44,411 bases of DNA, from positions 1-44,411 of the forward strand of contig NZ_VTXE01000039.1 of NCBI RefSeq assembly GCF_013114595.1, read 5' to 3'. Below are positions 26,310 through 34,338 of the stretch, one piece after another. The stretch's first letter is position 1; each line of letters begins with the position of its first letter. Under the pieces are notes generated by a model that saw only the letters and a list, made by a program, of their open reading frames with translations, made no database searches and had not been told where the DNA came from. Both the position numbers and the translations under genes were made by a program. This DNA is from Vibrio sp. 99-8-1. GTDB lineage: Bacteria > Pseudomonadota > Gammaproteobacteria > Enterobacterales > Vibrionaceae.

Positions 26310-27084
26310 TGTTTTTCTCCTCATCTGAGTTGATGTTAAATCCAAGAAATATATCAAGAGTAAGTAGCGCGTTAAGATGTTCAAGTAGATCCGCTGAAAT
26401 CTGGCGTAAACTCTGGCCTTTGACTAGCTCTTGCAATAAGCGATATTCATTTATAGAGAGTGTGTATGACTTAACTTCACCGTTATTCGATGTGACGACA
26501 ATTCCTTGTTGAGGCTGATGAATATCAAGCTCATCGAAGTTACTAGTTATTATTGCTTGTTCTATCGCTGTGATGGCAAATTTGCTCTCAAACAACTGTA
26601 AAGAAGGGTTTGCTACAAGCAGAATACTTTGCTGCTGAACTTGCGATAAAGAAGTGAGTTGGTCAAATGAAGAGAAATGGCATTCGTCAAATTGTTGGCC
26701 AAATATATGGCTAGAATAATCTTTCTTCCATTCGAAAAGTGCTATATCTGCAAGGTAAGGTACTGCGTCAATAACGGCTGATGTATCAGAAATGGTTTTA
26801 AAAAAATCGACGCCATATAAGCTAACATCAGCCTCTTTAGGAGCGTGTTTAAGTATATGAAGACGGGCTAGCCCATTAAAACACTCTTCACCTACAAGCG
26901 CGGCAGTGATTGGGTATCCAGCCATTAATACGTCGGTTAAGCTCATTACGAAATTATTACGATATATCTGCATCCGTTCATCCGCTGAGAAATGATCCGA
27001 TACGATATGACACTGCTCTCCTTTCGCTTGATAATGGAGAGCATCCGAAAACTGTGATTGTAGCTGAGATAATGAGATTGTCAT
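26302..27084 (-). CDS. bufC1: DUF2063 partner protein of the MNIO enzyme (BufC/HvfC-like)
   Basis: A 260-residue cytoplasmic protein. The family signature is in the N-terminal domain: ERMQIYRNNFVMSLTDVL, AGYPITAALVGEECF, LARLHILKHAP, DAVPYLADIALFEW. In characterised bufferin and MNIO systems this protein recognises the precursor peptide and delivers it to the DUF692 enzyme. Its start overlaps the stop of the DUF692 gene by four bases (ATGA), and its end overlaps the DoxX start. The length is typical. Confidence 0.88.
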   Translation of the reverse strand: MTISLSQLQSQFSDALHYQAKGEQCHIVSDHFSADERMQIYRNNFVMSLTDVLMAGYPITAALVGEECFNGLARLHILKHAPKEADVSLYGVDFFKTISDTSAVIDAVPYLADIALFEWKKDYSSHIFGQQFDECHFSSFDQLTSLSQVQQQSILLVANPSLQLFESKFAITAIEQAIITSNFDELDIHQPQQGIVVTSNNGEVKSYTLSINEYRLLQELVKGQSLRQISADLLEHLNALLTLDIFLGFNINSDEEKNNV

Positions 27085-27947
27085 GATGCAACCTCTAAAG
27101 GAGGCTGGCTAGAAAGAGCGATACCATTAAGTAACGTGCTAGCTTTATCTGCCTCTGATAGTAAGACCTCTGGCTCAGGTATATCCAAATCCCATTCAAT
27201 CAGTGTTTTCCTACTGCCATTTGCAGTCGTCCACTGAGAGAAGAGCTGCCATACTTCATCACTGACAGGTTTACTGTGAGTATCGATCCAAACTTCCCCT
27301 TTGTCGGTCACTTTTTTCGTAAAGCCTGCTAGGTGAATTTCCTTAACGACTTGAGGGTCTATACCCGCTAGATATTCACTGCAACTGAAACCGTGATTAA
27401 AAGAAGAAACATGGATGTTATTGAAGTCGAGTAAGATATGACAGCCTGTTCGTTTTTGTACCTCGGACAGAAATACCCATTCGTCGATAGTTGAATGGTC
27501 AAACCGAACATAGCTGGATGGATTTTCAATTAAAATAGGTTGGCGCAAATAGTCTTGTACTTCGAGTACATTACGACAAAATACTCTAAGCGCCTCTTCG
27601 GTATAAGGAAGAGGGAGTAAGTCGTTAAAATAATGGCCACCATTCTCGCTCCAACTCAAATGATCTGAAACTAAGATGGGTTCAATATCATCCACCAAGG
27701 CTTTCAATTTAGCTAAATGTGATTCGCTTACTGGGCTAACCGATCCCAATGATAATCCTACACCATGGCAGCTTATCTCATAAAACTCACGAAGCTGACG
27801 CAAATCGTTTCGTAGCAGAGAGTTCGGTTGGAAATAGTTTTCGCTATGTATTTCAAGCCAAGTTAGATTGGGTTTATTCTGCTTAAAAAAATCTAAATGG
27901 GGAGTTCGTAAGCCGACGCCAACTTGGGGGTGGAAATCACTTTTCAT
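27081..27947 (-). CDS. bufB1: DUF692 multinuclear non-haem iron oxidase (MNIO, BufB/HvfB-like)
   Basis: A 288-residue cytoplasmic TIM-barrel enzyme that modifies cysteines of a precursor peptide using two or three iron ions. Metal-ligand segments seen in order: HSENY (34-38), CHGVGLSLGS (60-69), DHLSW (95-99), IENPSSY (140-146), DFNNIHVSSFNHG (174-186), EIHLAGF (203-209) and DTHSK (222-226). Known relatives turn Cys into oxazolone-thioamide (MbnB) or thiooxazole (bufferins). The gene follows the precursor by 79 bases, which contain an attenuator-like hairpin, and is translationally coupled to the DUF2063 gene. The chemistry here is inferred from family and operon. Confidence 0.9.
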   Translation of the reverse strand: MKSDFHPQVGVGLRTPHLDFFKQNKPNLTWLEIHSENYFQPNSLLRNDLRQLREFYEISCHGVGLSLGSVSPVSESHLAKLKALVDDIEPILVSDHLSWSENGGHYFNDLLPLPYTEEALRVFCRNVLEVQDYLRQPILIENPSSYVRFDHSTIDEWVFLSEVQKRTGCHILLDFNNIHVSSFNHGFSCSEYLAGIDPQVVKEIHLAGFTKKVTDKGEVWIDTHSKPVSDEVWQLFSQWTTANGSRKTLIEWDLDIPEPEVLLSEADKASTLLNGIALSSQPPLEVAS

Positions 27948-27980
27948 AGCTATGCCTCAAGTAAAAAACAAAAAAGACAA

Positions 27981-28020
27981 AAAAAGCCAGCCACCAGTAG
28001 GGGAGGGTGTGACTGGCTGG
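27981..28020 (-). terminator. Attenuator-like hairpin between precursor and MNIO genes
   Basis: On the minus strand CCAGCCA (28020-28014) pairs with TGGCTGG (27993-27987), and the stem is followed by C and a run of T. A competing inner pairing (ACTGG/CCAGT type) is possible. Placed just after the precursor stop, it would let most transcripts end after the peptide gene. Confidence 0.65.
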
Positions 28021-28026
28021 TAAAAA

Positions 28027-28287
28027 TTAGCTAGATGAAGTGCTACCACCAGCCAAACGATCACAAAGACCTTTTGGAACCACTATAAATGCGTCGGTTT
28101 GGTTGTCTTCTTTAGAAGTACCTGCACAAGAACTTGTTTTCGTTGCACAGTCATTTTTACCAGCTTTTGCCACACCGTAGCATTTCTCTTTATCTGCTGC
28201 GATTGCTTGTGTTGTAGTCAGTGCTGTGGCACCAATGGCTAGAAGGCTTGAAACAGCTGCTGTTACTGCAAAGTTTGATTTTTTCAT
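28027..28287 (-). CDS. bufA1: Bufferin-type RiPP precursor (DUF2282, BufA1-like)
   Basis: An 86-residue precursor with a Sec signal peptide (cleavage expected after AIA at residue 30), leaving about 56 residues with four cysteines: C36, C47, C54, C75. The layout KCYGVAKAGKNDC, SCAGTS and VPKGLC is that of DUF2282 proteins, shown in Caulobacter to be copper-binding ribosomal peptides (bufferins). There the enzyme pair modifies the inner cysteines. The usual aromatic W in the D-A-W segment is F here (TDAFIVVPKG). AGAGGA is eight bases before ATG 28287. A TATACT (minus strand, 28377-28372) is a possible -10 element. It is first in the operon and probably expressed most. Confidence 0.88.
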   Translation of the reverse strand: MKKSNFAVTAAVSSLLAIGATALTTTQAIAADKEKCYGVAKAGKNDCATKTSSCAGTSKEDNQTDAFIVVPKGLCDRLAGGSTSSS

Positions 28288-28418
28288 AATAATATTCCTC
28301 TAAACTAGATCCTTAAGTTAAATGAGCTAAGTTGATATTTATTTTTGTTGAGCATCTATCAACTTGCTTACAGTATAGGAGCAATTTTCTAATAAAAAAC
28401 TTTCACTGATTGATAAAA

Positions 28419-28437
28419 AATAATCACTATCATTACC
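28419..28437 (-). promoter_or_regulatory. Fur-box-like operator upstream of the bufferin-like operon
   Basis: The minus strand reads GGTAATGATAGTGATTATT, which matches 15 of 19 positions of the Fur consensus GATAATGATAATCATTATC. It is 132 bases upstream of the precursor start and about 85 bases before the best uvrD -10. It does not overlap the best TATACT candidate for the precursor, so the controlled promoter is uncertain. Confidence 0.5.
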
Positions 28438-28523
28438 ATTTGTACGCTATCTGATTGTTTTATATGGGTTAAATAATTTAAAAAATATTATGTATGTCTT
28501 CCTCATTACACCACAGATTGATG

Positions 28524-28529
28524 TATAAT
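28524..28529 (+). promoter_or_regulatory. Candidate -10 of the uvrD promoter
   Basis: A perfect TATAAT 47 bases before the uvrD start. No good -35 is seen at the right distance. The LexA-like box lies directly downstream. Confidence 0.45.
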
Positions 28530-28536
28530 CAGCCAA

Positions 28537-28556
28537 TCATGTATAAATAAACAGTA
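28537..28556. promoter_or_regulatory. LexA-box-like SOS operator of uvrD
   Basis: TCATGTATAAATAAACAGTA matches 16 of 20 positions of the gammaproteobacterial LexA box TACTGTATATATATACAGTA. The left CTG core is ATG. uvrD is a classic SOS gene, which supports the reading. Confidence 0.55.
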
Positions 28557-28576
28557 AATAACCGTCAGGAAATATA

Positions 28577-30748
28577 ATGGACGCATCTCTATTGCTCGAT
28601 GGCCTAAATGATAAACAGCGTGAGGCTGTTGCTGCTCCTCTGGATAATATGCTGGTGCTTGCCGGTGCTGGTAGTGGTAAAACTCGTGTATTGGTACACA
28701 GAATAGCGTGGCTTATCGCCATCGAGAACGCTTCTCCATTTTCGATTATGTCGGTTACTTTTACTAATAAAGCGGCCGCTGAGATGCGTGGGCGAATAGA
28801 AGAATTAATGATGGGCAGTGCATCTGGCATGTGGAACGGGACCTTTCATGGTATTTGCCATCGTATTTTACGGGCCCATTATCTCGACGCCAAATTACCG
28901 CAAGATTTCCAAATTATAGATTCTGATGATCAGCAGAGAATGCTACGTCGAATCATTAAAGCACAGAACTTGGATGAAAAGCAGTGGCCAGCTAAGCAAG
29001 CGTGTTGGTGGATTAATGGTAAAAAAGATGAAGGGCTGAGACCGCAACACATTGATAGTTATCATGACCCCGTTACTCAAACTTGGTTGCAAGTGTATAG
29101 AGCATATCAAGATGCCTGTGACCGAGCTGGGTTGGTCGATTTTGCTGAAATTTTGCTTAGAACAACTGAGTTGCTTAGAGAAAACAAGTTTATCCGACAA
29201 CACTATCAGGCTCGTTTTAAGCATATATTGGTTGATGAGTTTCAAGACACCAACAATATCCAATATGCTTGGTTGAGAATGATGGCAGGCAAGGACTGTC
29301 GAGTGATGATTGTAGGGGATGATGATCAGTCGATTTATGGTTGGCGTGGCGCAAAAGTAGAAAACATTCATAAATTTACAGAAGAGTTTTTATCTGTATC
29401 TACCATTCGTCTTGAACAAAATTATCGTTCAACAAAAACCATCTTGAAAGCTGCCAACGAACTAATTATTAATAATACTGAGCGTATGGGCAAGGAGCTT
29501 TGGACCGACGGCAATGACGGTGAGAAAATATCAGTCTACTCAGCATACAATGAATTGGATGAAGCTAGATTTACCGTTAGTAAAATAAAGGCTTGGCAAG
29601 AGAGTGATGGCTCACTATCCGAATGTGCAATGTTATATAGAAACAATGCTCAGTCGCGAGTTTTGGAAGAAGCATTGATTCAGGCTGGTTTACCATACCG
29701 AATATATGGTGGTATGCGATTCTTCGAACGTCAGGAGATCAGAGATGCGCTTAGTTACCTTAGACTGATGGCAAATCGGCGTGATGATGCAGCGTTTGAA
29801 AGGGTCGTGAATACACCCACCCGTGGTTTAGGTGATAAGACGTTAGAAACGATTCGTGCTGCTGCAAGAGACAGAGGAGAGACGTTATGGGAAGCGAGCA
29901 GCGCTTTACTGGAGCAAAAAGTGCTTGCTGGACGTGCTGCTAGCGCCTTAGGTCGTTTTATTGAGTTGATCGTGGCGTTAGAAGATGACACCGCTGAAAT
30001 GCCGTTACATGAGCAAGCGGACCATGTCATTAAATCTTCGGGTTTATTTGCCATGTATCAGCAAGAAAAAGGCGAGAAGTCTAAGGCACGTATTGAAAAC
30101 CTGGAAGAATTAGTCACCGCATGTCGACAGTTTGAGCGGCCTGAAGAAGCCGATGAAATGACAATGTTATCTGCTTTCCTTTCTCATGCAGCATTAGAAG
30201 CAGGAGAAGGACAAGCTGATGAGTTTGATGATGCGGTTCAACTCATGACGTTACACAGTGCCAAAGGGTTAGAGTTTCCGATGGTATTTATGGTTGGTGT
30301 TGAGGAAGGGATGTTTCCTAGCCAGATGTCCGCGGAGGAAGCGGGTCGTTTAGAAGAGGAACGTCGCTTATGTTATGTCGGCATGACACGAGCGAAGGTT
30401 AAACTCTACATTACCTATGCGGAAATGCGTCGTTTATATGGCCAAGATAAATATCATAAGCCGTCACGATTTATTCGTGAGTTACCCGAGTCTTGCTTAG
30501 AAGAAGTAAGAATGAAAGCTCAAGTGAGTCGATCCACCTCTTCTGGGCGTTTTAGCCAAACGGCGGTGAAAGAGAGCTTTAATGAAACCGGCTTTAATCT
30601 GGGACAGAGAGTGCAACACCCTAAGTTTGGTGAAGGAACCATTATTAACTTTGAAGGTAGCGGTCCTCAGAGTCGTGTACAAGTCGCTTTCAATGGTGAA
30701 GGTATTAAATGGTTAGTGACGCAATATGCAAAGTTGCAAGTACTATAA
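28577..30748 (+). CDS. uvrD: DNA helicase II (UvrD)
   Basis: A 723-residue superfamily 1 3'-5' helicase for nucleotide excision and mismatch repair. Motifs: LNDKQREAVAAP (Q motif), Walker A AGAGSGKTR, VTFTNKAAAEMRGR (Ia), DEFQDTN (II), DDDQSIYGWRGA (III), LEQNYRST (IV), TLHSAKGLEFPMVF (V) and EEERRLCYVGMTRAK (VI). The C-terminal Tudor-like domain (GQRVQHPKFGEGTI) that binds RNA polymerase is present. The length is that of E. coli UvrD. AGGA is six bases before ATG 28577. Confidence 0.98.
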   Translation: MDASLLLDGLNDKQREAVAAPLDNMLVLAGAGSGKTRVLVHRIAWLIAIENASPFSIMSVTFTNKAAAEMRGRIEELMMGSASGMWNGTFHGICHRILRAHYLDAKLPQDFQIIDSDDQQRMLRRIIKAQNLDEKQWPAKQACWWINGKKDEGLRPQHIDSYHDPVTQTWLQVYRAYQDACDRAGLVDFAEILLRTTELLRENKFIRQHYQARFKHILVDEFQDTNNIQYAWLRMMAGKDCRVMIVGDDDQSIYGWRGAKVENIHKFTEEFLSVSTIRLEQNYRSTKTILKAANELIINNTERMGKELWTDGNDGEKISVYSAYNELDEARFTVSKIKAWQESDGSLSECAMLYRNNAQSRVLEEALIQAGLPYRIYGGMRFFERQEIRDALSYLRLMANRRDDAAFERVVNTPTRGLGDKTLETIRAAARDRGETLWEASSALLEQKVLAGRAASALGRFIELIVALEDDTAEMPLHEQADHVIKSSGLFAMYQQEKGEKSKARIENLEELVTACRQFERPEEADEMTMLSAFLSHAALEAGEGQADEFDDAVQLMTLHSAKGLEFPMVFMVGVEEGMFPSQMSAEEAGRLEEERRLCYVGMTRAKVKLYITYAEMRRLYGQDKYHKPSRFIRELPESCLEEVRMKAQVSRSTSSGRFSQTAVKESFNETGFNLGQRVQHPKFGEGTIINFEGSGPQSRVQVAFNGEGIKWLVTQYAKLQVL

Positions 30749-30773
30749 TGCACTAACTCAATACAACATATGA

Positions 30774-30807
30774 AAAAGAAAAACCCCGATACTTGCGTAT
30801 CGGGGTT
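30774..30807. terminator. Terminator of the Csr sRNA (minus) and probably uvrD (plus)
   Basis: AACCCCGATAC (30782-30792) pairs perfectly with GTATCGGGGTT (30797-30807), loop TTGC. On the minus strand it is followed by a T-run (TTTTTCTTTTT), on the plus strand only by ATAGTCTT, so it serves the minus-strand RNA best. Confidence 0.92.
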
Positions 30808-31189
30808 ATAGTCTTACTCGCAGCAATCCGGCTACTAAATGTGCTCCATGCATCAAATCCTTGATAGTGTGCTGTTATCCTTCAGCGCATTCCTTTTCAT
30901 CGCCTTCCTAGCGGTGTCCTTGATCTTATCCTGATCAGCCAACAATCCTCGTTAGCGTGCTTCACTTGTTCCTTGAGCGGTGTCCTTTACATCATCCTGA
31001 TGTTCAGTCCTTGCCTCATCCAGAGGTGTCCATTGTCTTTCCTTAGTAGTAACCATCCTAGTCACTATTGCGTCCATTCAATGTCCATTTTGCTTTCCTT
31101 GCTGGTTATTCATCCTAAATAACCAAATCTTCATCCTGAAGATTACCTATCCTTAGGTCTCTCTATTCCGTGTCAGCATCCTTCCGACA
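30774..31189 (-). ncRNA. csrB: CsrB-family regulatory RNA (CsrA-sequestering)
   Basis: The minus strand of this gene-free region carries 26 GGA triplets between 31185 and 30827, far above chance. Many are AGGA or AGGAT in hairpin loops: acatc-AGGAT-gatgt (31003-30989), aatcttc-AGGAT-gaagatt (31144-31126), ggttatt-taggatg-aataacc (31124-31104). This is the CsrB/CsrC/CsrD design that titrates the translational repressor CsrA. A perfect terminator with T-run ends it at about 30774, a promoter (TTGCTG, 16 bases, TATAAT-like TAATAT) precedes it, and a GacA/UvrY-type site lies further upstream. Length is about 415 bases. Vibrios carry several copies, and I cannot tell which paralogue this is, so the symbol names the family. 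Confidence 0.93.
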
Positions 31190-31195
31190 AGTTAA

Positions 31196-31223
31196 ATATT
31201 AGCGAATATAGGACTAACAGCAA
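31196..31223 (-). promoter_or_regulatory. Promoter of the Csr sRNA
   Basis: Minus strand: -35 TTGCTG (31223-31218), 16-base spacer, -10 TAATAT (31201-31196). The expected start of transcription is about 31189, just before the first AGGATG. Confidence 0.7.
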
Positions 31224-31348
31224 TAGCTGAATGGCAATATCAATACTTGCCTAATAAGTTGGATTAACGTTAGTTGTTGATAAATAAGGTTAATTCAAAT
31301 GGATCTAATCTAAGTCTGATAACGAGAAGTAGGGAACTCTTACGGTCA

Positions 31349-31366
31349 TGTGAGAGATCTCTTACA
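31349..31366. promoter_or_regulatory. VarA/UvrY/GacA-type binding site upstream of the Csr sRNA
   Basis: TGTGAGAGATCTCTTACA is an 18-base inverted repeat with one mismatched pair. It equals the UvrY-site form I recall from enterobacterial csrB and fits the GacA consensus TGTAAGN6CTTACA. It is centred about 168 bases upstream of the sRNA start, the usual distance. Confidence 0.85.
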
Positions 31367-31435
31367 AACAGATGCAGGTAAATCGTAACCTAGCATCTGC
31401 ATAGAAGGTGACAAATGTTGACTTTTTATGCTGCG

Positions 31436-32338
31436 TTACTGTTCTCGTCTGTTTTTTGCGTGACGAATACCGTCAAAACTAAATAAAACAAGCGCGCTCC
31501 AAATAAACGTGAATGTGGTGGCTTTATCTGAGCTAAAAGGTTCGTTATAGACCAAAACTGCCAGTAGAAACATCAAACTTGGGCCAATGTATTGGAAGAA
31601 TCCCAATGTAGAAAGCATCATTCGTGTGGCAGCACCATTGAAACACAGTAGAGGTAAGGTTGTGACTAAACCTGCCGCAATTAATAGAATGTTAAGTGAC
31701 ATTGGGTTTTGGCTGAGATCTGCAGTAGGACTAGTTGTAATAAACAGTAAGTAGAATGCTGCGATAGGTAACATGATCAGCGTCTCAATAAAAAGTCCTG
31801 TCTGTGCATCTAAGTTGATTTTTTTTCGTAATAAGCCGTATAAGCCGAAACTGGTCGCGAGTATCAGAGCAATGACGGGTATGCTTCCAAAAGCGATAAC
31901 TTGAATAGCTACGCCAACTAGAGCCAGTACTACGGCCAGCCACTGTAACTTTCTTAACCGTTCGCCCAAAAATAACATCCCCAGTAGAACATTGAATAAT
32001 GGGTTAATGTAATAGCCTAAGCTGGCATCTAGCATGTGGTCGGAATTGACGGCCCATATGAAGACTAACCAGTTGACGCCAACTAAAATCGCTGTAGAGA
32101 TAAGAACCAGTAAGGTTTTTTTATTACGTAAAACGCTTTGTACTACACGCCAGCGGCGACTAACGTGAATGAGCAGAGCCAGAAAACCGAAAGACCAAAT
32201 CACTCGATGGCTAAGTATTTCTAAAGGTGTTACTTCACCAAGCGCTTTGAAGTAAATAGGCGCAAACCCCCACATGGTGTATGCGGCTATTGCCAGCAAT
32301 ACCCCCTGGCGAGATCGTGTTTGTTGTTCTGTTGTCAT
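31436..32338 (-). CDS. rarD: RarD, EamA/DMT-family transporter
   Basis: A 300-residue inner-membrane protein with about ten helices, of the RarD (chloramphenicol-sensitive protein) branch of the drug/metabolite transporter superfamily. The opening RQGVLLAIAAYTMWGFAPIYFKAL and LEILSHRVIWSF are strongly conserved in RarD. ATG 32338 is taken as start, since an upstream TTG at 32377 lacks support. The substrate is unknown. It is divergent from recQ across 170 bases and follows the sRNA control region. Confidence 0.93.
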   Translation of the reverse strand: MTTEQQTRSRQGVLLAIAAYTMWGFAPIYFKALGEVTPLEILSHRVIWSFGFLALLIHVSRRWRVVQSVLRNKKTLLVLISTAILVGVNWLVFIWAVNSDHMLDASLGYYINPLFNVLLGMLFLGERLRKLQWLAVVLALVGVAIQVIAFGSIPVIALILATSFGLYGLLRKKINLDAQTGLFIETLIMLPIAAFYLLFITTSPTADLSQNPMSLNILLIAAGLVTTLPLLCFNGAATRMMLSTLGFFQYIGPSLMFLLAVLVYNEPFSSDKATTFTFIWSALVLFSFDGIRHAKNRREQ

Positions 32339-32508
32339 TGACGTAAAGACCTGATTAGACGTGATAAAGAGAAGCAAGATGCTAAGTATAAGAGTGAGAT
32401 CTCAATTTCTCCTAATAATTTGATGTTTTATTCAGTTACAAAGCAAACTACAATGTGCGCCTTATCTTCATAATGAAGATGTTTCAATGACTAAATGTTA
32501 GGAACCTC

Positions 32509-34338
32509 ATGACTTCGACACTTTTGGCTGAACCTTTGCAATCTAATGATGCTGAACGTGTACTCAATGAGGTATTCGGTTACCAAGAGTACCGGAGCGG
32601 CCAACAAGAAGTAATAGAGTCAGCTTTATCAAACCAAGACAGTTTGGTTATTATGCCTACGGGCGGTGGTAAATCACTTTGCTATCAAATTCCAGCGTTA
32701 GTAAAAGATGGTTTAACACTGGTTATCTCTCCGCTGATCTCTTTAATGAAAGATCAGGTCGATCAATTAAAAGCAGACGGTGTCGCAGCTGAGTGTATCA
32801 ACTCCTCTTTACCCAGAGATGAATTGATTGCTATTTATAACAGAATGAATAGCGGCGTTCTTAAGCTAGTGTATGTTTCTCCTGAACGAGTATTAACTCA
32901 AGAGTTTCTTCAGCGTCTTTCGCACCTTAACTTATCAATGATCGCGGTTGACGAAGCACACTGTATATCTCAGTGGGGCCACGACTTTAGACCAGAGTAC
33001 GCTGCTCTGGGGCAATTAAAACAGCATTTCCCATACGTCCCCTTTATGGCTCTTACTGCAACGGCAGATGAAGCGACGCGTGAAGATATACTATCTCGTT
33101 TAAGCCTAGAGAATCCTTGTCAGTATCTGGGTAGCTTTGATAGACCGAATATCCGTTACAACTTGGTCGAAAAACATAAGCCTGTTTCTCAGGTTATTCG
33201 TTTTCTTGCTAATCAAAAAGGGCAGTGCGGCATTATATACTGTGGCAGCCGCAAGAAAGTGGAAATGTTGACCGAGAAACTGTGCAATAACCATATTAGG
33301 GCGGCAGGTTATCATGCAGGTATGGATGCAGATGAAAGAGCTTATGTTCAAGATGCCTTTCAAAAAGATGATATACAAATTGTCGTGGCCACTGTTGCAT
33401 TTGGAATGGGTATTAACAAGCCTAATGTTCGTTTTGTGGTGCATTTTGATATACCTAGAAATATTGAATCCTACTACCAAGAAACTGGCCGAGCGGGTCG
33501 AGATGGTTTACCAGCAGAAGCGATGATGTTGTATGACCCTGCGGATATGTCATGGTTGCGCCGTATATTAGATGAAAAGCCAGATGGCGCGCAAAAACAG
33601 GTAGAGAGTCATAAACTCAATGCGATGGGGGCGTTTGCAGAGGCGCAAACGTGCCGCAGACAGGTGCTTCTTAATTACTTTGGCGAATATCGTCATGAGC
33701 CATGCGGAAACTGTGATATTTGCCTTGACCCTCCTAAACATTTTGACGCTACAGAAGCGGCGCAAAAAGCGTTGTCCTGTGTCTACCGAGTAAAGCAAGG
33801 TTTTGGCATGGGCTATGTGGTTGAAGTATTGCGAGGTATGCAGAATATTAGAGTGAGAGAAAATGGTCACGATAAGATTTCTACCTATGGCATTGGTCGA
33901 GAACATAGTCATGACTATTGGATTAGTATTATCCGTCAGTTGATACACAAAGGGCTTTTGAGCCAAAACATCACTCGAAATTCAACGCTTCAGCTTACAG
34001 AAGAGGCTCGTCCACTGCTCAGAGGGGATAGAGAATTAGAACTAGCGGTTCCTCGCTTGGATACTTCGGTTAGAAATGCTAGGTCAGATAAGTTGGCGAA
34101 TAAGCATTATGATAAAAAGCTGTTCGCTAAATTGAGAAAACTGCGTAAGAGCATTGCCGACGAAGCTGGAATCCCTCCTTACGTTGTGTTCAGTGATGCC
34201 ACACTTATTGATATGGCGGAGATTCTACCAACATCTTATGGTGAAATGCTGGCGGTTAATGGCGTCGGGCAGGTAAAACTGGATAAATACGCTGATGATT
34301 TTCTCGACCTTATTCAGGAGCACTTAACTCATGGCTAA
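32509..34338 (+). CDS. recQ: ATP-dependent DNA helicase RecQ
   Basis: A 609-residue superfamily 2 3'-5' helicase for RecF-pathway recombination and fork repair. Seen: FGYQEYRSGQQEVI (motif 0), Walker A MPTGGGKSLCYQ, DEAHCISQWGHDFRPEY (II plus aromatic loop), ALTATAD (III), QETGRAGRDG (VI), the zinc-binding cysteines (C in QTCRRQVLLNYFGE and PCGNCDIC), the winged helix, and a C-terminal HRDC domain. The length equals E. coli RecQ. The last eight bases overlap the next gene. Confidence 0.97.
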   Translation: MTSTLLAEPLQSNDAERVLNEVFGYQEYRSGQQEVIESALSNQDSLVIMPTGGGKSLCYQIPALVKDGLTLVISPLISLMKDQVDQLKADGVAAECINSSLPRDELIAIYNRMNSGVLKLVYVSPERVLTQEFLQRLSHLNLSMIAVDEAHCISQWGHDFRPEYAALGQLKQHFPYVPFMALTATADEATREDILSRLSLENPCQYLGSFDRPNIRYNLVEKHKPVSQVIRFLANQKGQCGIIYCGSRKKVEMLTEKLCNNHIRAAGYHAGMDADERAYVQDAFQKDDIQIVVATVAFGMGINKPNVRFVVHFDIPRNIESYYQETGRAGRDGLPAEAMMLYDPADMSWLRRILDEKPDGAQKQVESHKLNAMGAFAEAQTCRRQVLLNYFGEYRHEPCGNCDICLDPPKHFDATEAAQKALSCVYRVKQGFGMGYVVEVLRGMQNIRVRENGHDKISTYGIGREHSHDYWISIIRQLIHKGLLSQNITRNSTLQLTEEARPLLRGDRELELAVPRLDTSVRNARSDKLANKHYDKKLFAKLRKLRKSIADEAGIPPYVVFSDATLIDMAEILPTSYGEMLAVNGVGQVKLDKYADDFLDLIQEHLTHG

